15,426 nucleotides of DNA, taken from NCBI GenBank assembly GCA_024654485.1, contig JANLHO010000043.1, positions 1-15,426 on the forward strand, written 5' to 3'. Positions 12,832 to 15,426 of the stretch are shown one piece after another. A program made the position numbers and the translations under genes. This DNA comes from Patescibacteria group bacterium. GTDB taxonomy: Bacteria > Patescibacteriota > Minisyncoccia > Phycocordibacterales > UBA2100. The notes beneath the pieces were generated by a model. The model was not told the DNA's origin and ran no database searches. It saw only the letters and a list, made by a program, of their open reading frames with translations. The stretch's first letter is position 1, and every line of letters starts with the position of its first letter.

Positions 12832-15426
12832 CGCGATACTCGCTCCACGCTCTCGCTTTCAGGCCGCGGCCCTTGGTTTCCGCAAGGGCCGTTACGAACG
12901 CTTCCGCAAGTTGCCTGTTCGTGATGAGCGGGATATTCATGTCCACCGCCTTGCGGCGAATGAAGAAACCGTCGGTATTTTCGCGCTGATACGCCCTTGT
13001 GGGCACATTGATTATCAGGCTGAAAGCTCCGCTTTCCATCATGTGGGAGATGTTGGGCTCTTTCTCCGTGCTCACTTTGTAAACATGCTCGCATTCTATG
13101 CCGTTACCTCGGAGATATTCCGCCGTGTGCTCGGTCGCGTAGAGCTTGTAGCCCATGTCGGAGAGTATCCGGATAGAGGGAAGCAATTTCACCTTGTTCT
13201 CCTCCTTGCCAAGACTCACGAGGATGCCGCCGACCGCTTTGTACGCACGCGCGCTAGGGGAGCCGCTCTTGCGCGGCTTTCTTGGCAATCGGAATCCGGC
13301 GGCCATCATTGAGGCGAGGAGTGCTTCCGCATACGAATCGCCGAAAGCCGCGACTTCGCCCGTGGAGGCCATCTCCACGCTCGCATACGGGTCTGCGCCC
13401 TTGATGCGTCCGTATGAAAATTGCGGCGATTTGACTGCGACGCAATCAAGCTCCACGGTACGGTACGAATCCCGCACATCTTCCCCGAGCAGCGCGCGCG
13501 TGGCTATGTCTATGAAATTGTAGCCGGTGACCTTGGAGACGAAGGGGAACGAGCGCGATGCACGGACGTTGCATTCTATGACCATGAGGTGATTGTCTTT
13601 GGCGAGGAATTGGATGTTGAAAGGCCCCGTTATTTTGAGCGATTTGATGATGCCGCGCGTTATGTTCTTCGCGCGTCGGATGGTCTCCAGATACGTGCGT
13701 TGCGGCGGCAGGACGACGGTCGCGTCGCCCGAGTGCGTGCCGGCATTCTCTATGTGTTCGCTAATCGCATAGATAGCCAGCTTGCCCTTGCATGCCACGC
13801 CGTCTATCTCTATTTCGCGCGCGTTCTCAACGAACTTTGATATGACGACCGGATGGTCGGACGAGACGTCCGCGGCGCGCTTGAGGAAGCCTATGAGAGA
13901 TTTCTCGTCATGCGCGACGCGCATCGCCGAGCCGGAGAGGACGTATGAGGGGCGTATGAGCACGGGGTAGCCCATGCGCGCGGCCTCTTTGGCGGCGGCA
14001 CGCGGCGTCGTTACTTCCGTCCACTCCGGCTGATCCACGCCGAGCTTATCAAGCAGCTTGGAGAAGGTGTGCCTGTCCTCGGCCCTGTCTATGTCGGCCG
14101 GGTCTGTCCCGAGGACGCGGATACCCGCGCGCTTCAAGGGAAGCGCCAGGTTGTTGGGTATCTGGCCGCCGGTGGACACCACGACGCCTTTTGGCTTCTC
14201 AAAGTCCACGATGTCCAGCACGCGCTCCAGAGACAACTCATCAAAATACAGGCGGTCAGACACGTCGTAGTCGGTAGAGACGGTCTCTGGATTGGAGTTG
14301 AGCATGATGGTACCGAATCCTTTGACTTTGAGCGTTCGCAGTGCCTGTACGCATGACCAATCAAATTCCACCGAAGAGCCGATAGAATACGGTCCGCTGC
14401 CCAAGACCATCATCTGCTTCTTGGCTCCCCCTGTCTTTGCGTCGGGGCCCGGTGAGATGTCGTGCTCGCTGCCGTGGTAGGTGAGGTAGAGATAGTTGGT
14501 CTTGGCGGGGAACTCACCGGCCAGCGTGTCTATTTGTTTGATAACCGGAGTGACGTGCATGCGCAGACGCAGCGCGCGCACGCGCTCCGCGCTCGTCTTC
14601 TTTATCACGCCTATCTGCGCGTCGGAGAATCCGAGACGCTTGGCATCGCGAAGCACCTCGGCGCCCAGCTTTGAAGCGCGCAGCTTCTTCTCAAAGCGTA
14701 TGACGCGCCGCATGCCCTCAAGGAACCACGGATCTATACCGGACAGCGCATGTATCTTCTTTACGGAATTGCCGGCGCGCATCGCATCCGCGAGAGCGAA
14801 GACGCGCCGCATCGTCGGTTTCTCTATCTCGCCGACGTAGTCGGGGACACGGAAGTTGCCGCTACGGTGCGCAGTGAATCCGTCGGCGCCTATGTTTAGC
14901 ATGCGGATGGCCTTTTGCAGTACTTCCTCAAAGCTCCTGCCTATCGCCATCACTTCTCCGACGCTTTTCATTTCCGTACCTATCTCGCTCGCCGCGCGCT
15001 CAAATTTGGCGAGGTCCCATCGCGGCATTTTGAGTACGATGTAGTCCAGCGCCGGCTCAAAACACGCGGACGTAACGCCTGTGACGGAATTGCGCAGCTC
15101 GGTAAGCGCGTGGCCAAGCGATAGCTTTGCCGCTACATAGGCGAGAGGGTATCCCGTGGCCTTGGAGGCGAGTGCCGAGGAGCGTGAAAGGCGCGCGTTG
15201 ACCTCTATGACGCGGTACTCCGCTCCGCCAGCCGGCGGATTCGGATCCAGCGCGTACTGGATGTTGCACTCTCCCACGACGCCGAGGTGCCGCACGGTGC
15301 GGATGGCTATCTCGCGCAGCCGATGGTACTCGTCGTTGGAGAGCGTCTGGGATGGTGCGACGACCATGCTCTCTCCCGTGTGTATACCCATAGGGTCTAT
15401 GTTCTCCATGTTGCAGACGGTGATGC
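12824..15426 (-). CDS. carB: Carbamoyl-phosphate synthase large subunit, CPS1/CAD-like (N-terminus beyond window)
   Basis: Makes carbamoyl phosphate from bicarbonate, ammonia and two ATP, for pyrimidine and arginine synthesis. About 866 residues are visible, so roughly the first 230 are missing. The frame enters from the window edge as ITVCNMENIDPMGIHTGES, the end of the first ATP-grasp domain. VIEVNARLSRSSALASKATG and the oligomerisation domain (HALSGIDPWFLEGMRR) follow. The second ATP-grasp domain starts at MMVLGSGPYSIGSSVEFDW and includes RPSYVLSGSAM and RASRSFPFVSKVTGYNFID. The MGS-like allosteric domain starts at GGILVSLGKEENK and ends at SEYREN. Wording such as TYHGSEHD, STGGQIPNNLALPL and LSGSAM is typical of archaeal and eukaryotic CPS1/CAD, not E. 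coli. Extra segments occur after ALDP (NPPAGGA), before MMVLG and before GGILVS. A carA gene may lie upstream, out of view. Confidence 0.95.
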   Translation of the reverse strand, partial: ITVCNMENIDPMGIHTGESMVVAPSQTLSNDEYHRLREIAIRTVRHLGVVGECNIQYALDPNPPAGGAEYRVIEVNARLSRSSALASKATGYPLAYVAAKLSLGHALTELRNSVTGVTSACFEPALDYIVLKMPRWDLAKFERAASEIGTEMKSVGEVMAIGRSFEEVLQKAIRMLNIGADGFTAHRSGNFRVPDYVGEIEKPTMRRVFALADAMRAGNSVKKIHALSGIDPWFLEGMRRVIRFEKKLRASKLGAEVLRDAKRLGFSDAQIGVIKKTSAERVRALRLRMHVTPVIKQIDTLAGEFPAKTNYLYLTYHGSEHDISPGPDAKTGGAKKQMMVLGSGPYSIGSSVEFDWSCVQALRTLKVKGFGTIMLNSNPETVSTDYDVSDRLYFDELSLERVLDIVDFEKPKGVVVSTGGQIPNNLALPLKRAGIRVLGTDPADIDRAEDRHTFSKLLDKLGVDQPEWTEVTTPRAAAKEAARMGYPVLIRPSYVLSGSAMRVAHDEKSLIGFLKRAADVSSDHPVVISKFVENAREIEIDGVACKGKLAIYAISEHIENAGTHSGDATVVLPPQRTYLETIRRAKNITRGIIKSLKITGPFNIQFLAKDNHLMVIECNVRASRSFPFVSKVTGYNFIDIATRALLGEDVRDSYRTVELDCVAVKSPQFSYGRIKGADPYASVEMASTGEVAAFGDSYAEALLASMMAAGFRLPRKPRKSGSPSARAYKAVGGILVSLGKEENKVKLLPSIRILSDMGYKLYATEHTAEYLRGNGIECEHVYKVSTEKEPNISHMMESGAFSLIINVPTRAYQRENTDGFFIRRKAVDMNIPLITNRQLAEAFVTALAETKGRGLKARAWSEYREN
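13261..13278. repeat. Hairpin in the CarB interdomain insertion
   Basis: AGCCGC (13261-13266) pairs perfectly with GCGGCT (13273-13278) across a 6-nt loop, followed on the plus strand by TTTCTT. It encodes part of an extra basic stretch (RKPRKSGSPSARAYKAV) between the second ATP-grasp domain and the MGS domain, where CPS1/CAD-type proteins have only a few residues. Confidence 0.5.
15224..15239. repeat. 16-bp palindrome inside carB (TCCGCC-AGCC-GGCGGA)
   Basis: Same arms as the lysS, msrA and uvrA copies. On the carB strand it reads TCCGCCGGCTGGCGGA, one base from the msrA copy, and is translated in the same frame as P-P-A-G-G. It falls in the beta-turn between ALDP and the conserved VIEVN strand, lengthening that turn. 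Confidence 0.75.

Noticed and set aside
14405..14455. A possible hairpin in the extra CarB segment before MMVLG (CCCC pairing with GGGG)
   Set aside because: The stem is only about four bases with a 12-nt loop, too weak in this G+C range to separate from chance, although the translated segment is about eight residues longer than in CPS1.
1..15426. CRISPR arrays, transposase genes, rRNA or tRNA genes
   Set aside because: No spaced direct-repeat array, no transposase-like frame and no rRNA or tRNA signature was seen on either strand. The only repeats are the palindromes described.

Overview
The window is about 15.4 kb of gene-dense bacterial chromosome with moderately high G+C by eye. Short intergenic gaps, compact proteins, start codons that mostly lack a Shine-Dalgarno sequence, an MliC-domain protein with a plain membrane anchor, and many small palindromes inserted in frame in protein genes together suggest a Candidate Phyla Radiation bacterium of the Parcubacteria (Patescibacteria) type. 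This placement is inference from gene style; no rRNA is present. TGA is an ordinary stop here (lysS, tyrS and uvrA end with it), which argues against the Gracilibacteria/SR1 code. ATA is the main isoleucine codon despite the G+C.

Layout. Positions 1-1083 (minus strand): a diacylglycerol/undecaprenol kinase family gene, cut by the window edge, preceded by a ZIP-family metal transporter, probably one transcript. Positions 1243-8852 (plus strand): an MliC-type lysozyme-inhibitor-like membrane protein, lysS, msrA (4-bp overlap with lysS), a D-2-hydroxyacid dehydrogenase, a small zincin-type metallopeptidase, tyrS, a 38-codon basic peptide and uvrB. They continue with murB (8863-9780), a structured intergenic region (9781-10004) and uvrA (10005-12728). 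A rho-independent terminator at 12777-12831 closes the plus-strand run. Positions 12824-15426 (minus strand): carB, truncated at its N-terminus by the window end.

The genes are housekeeping: two aminoacyl-tRNA synthetases, nucleotide excision repair (UvrA and UvrB), peptidoglycan precursor synthesis (MurB), lipid carrier phosphorylation, oxidative repair of methionine, metal uptake, and carbamoyl phosphate synthesis. MurB, the DgkA-family kinase and the MliC-like protein all relate to making or protecting a peptidoglycan wall.

The unusual content lies in insertions and small structures. (1) Short palindromic elements sit in frame in lysS, msrA, uvrB, uvrA (three sites) and carB, and a longer one spans the metallopeptidase stop codon and the gap before tyrS. 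One 16-bp palindrome, TCCGCC-N3/4-GGCGGA, recurs in four genes. (2) UvrA appears to lack the roughly 100-residue insertion domain between its zinc-binding motifs. (3) Several -10 boxes lie only 5-10 nt before the start codon, implying leaderless or nearly leaderless mRNAs. (4) CarB resembles the archaeal/eukaryotic CPS1/CAD type rather than the E. coli type. (5) An uncharacterised set of hairpins lies behind a good -10 box upstream of uvrA.
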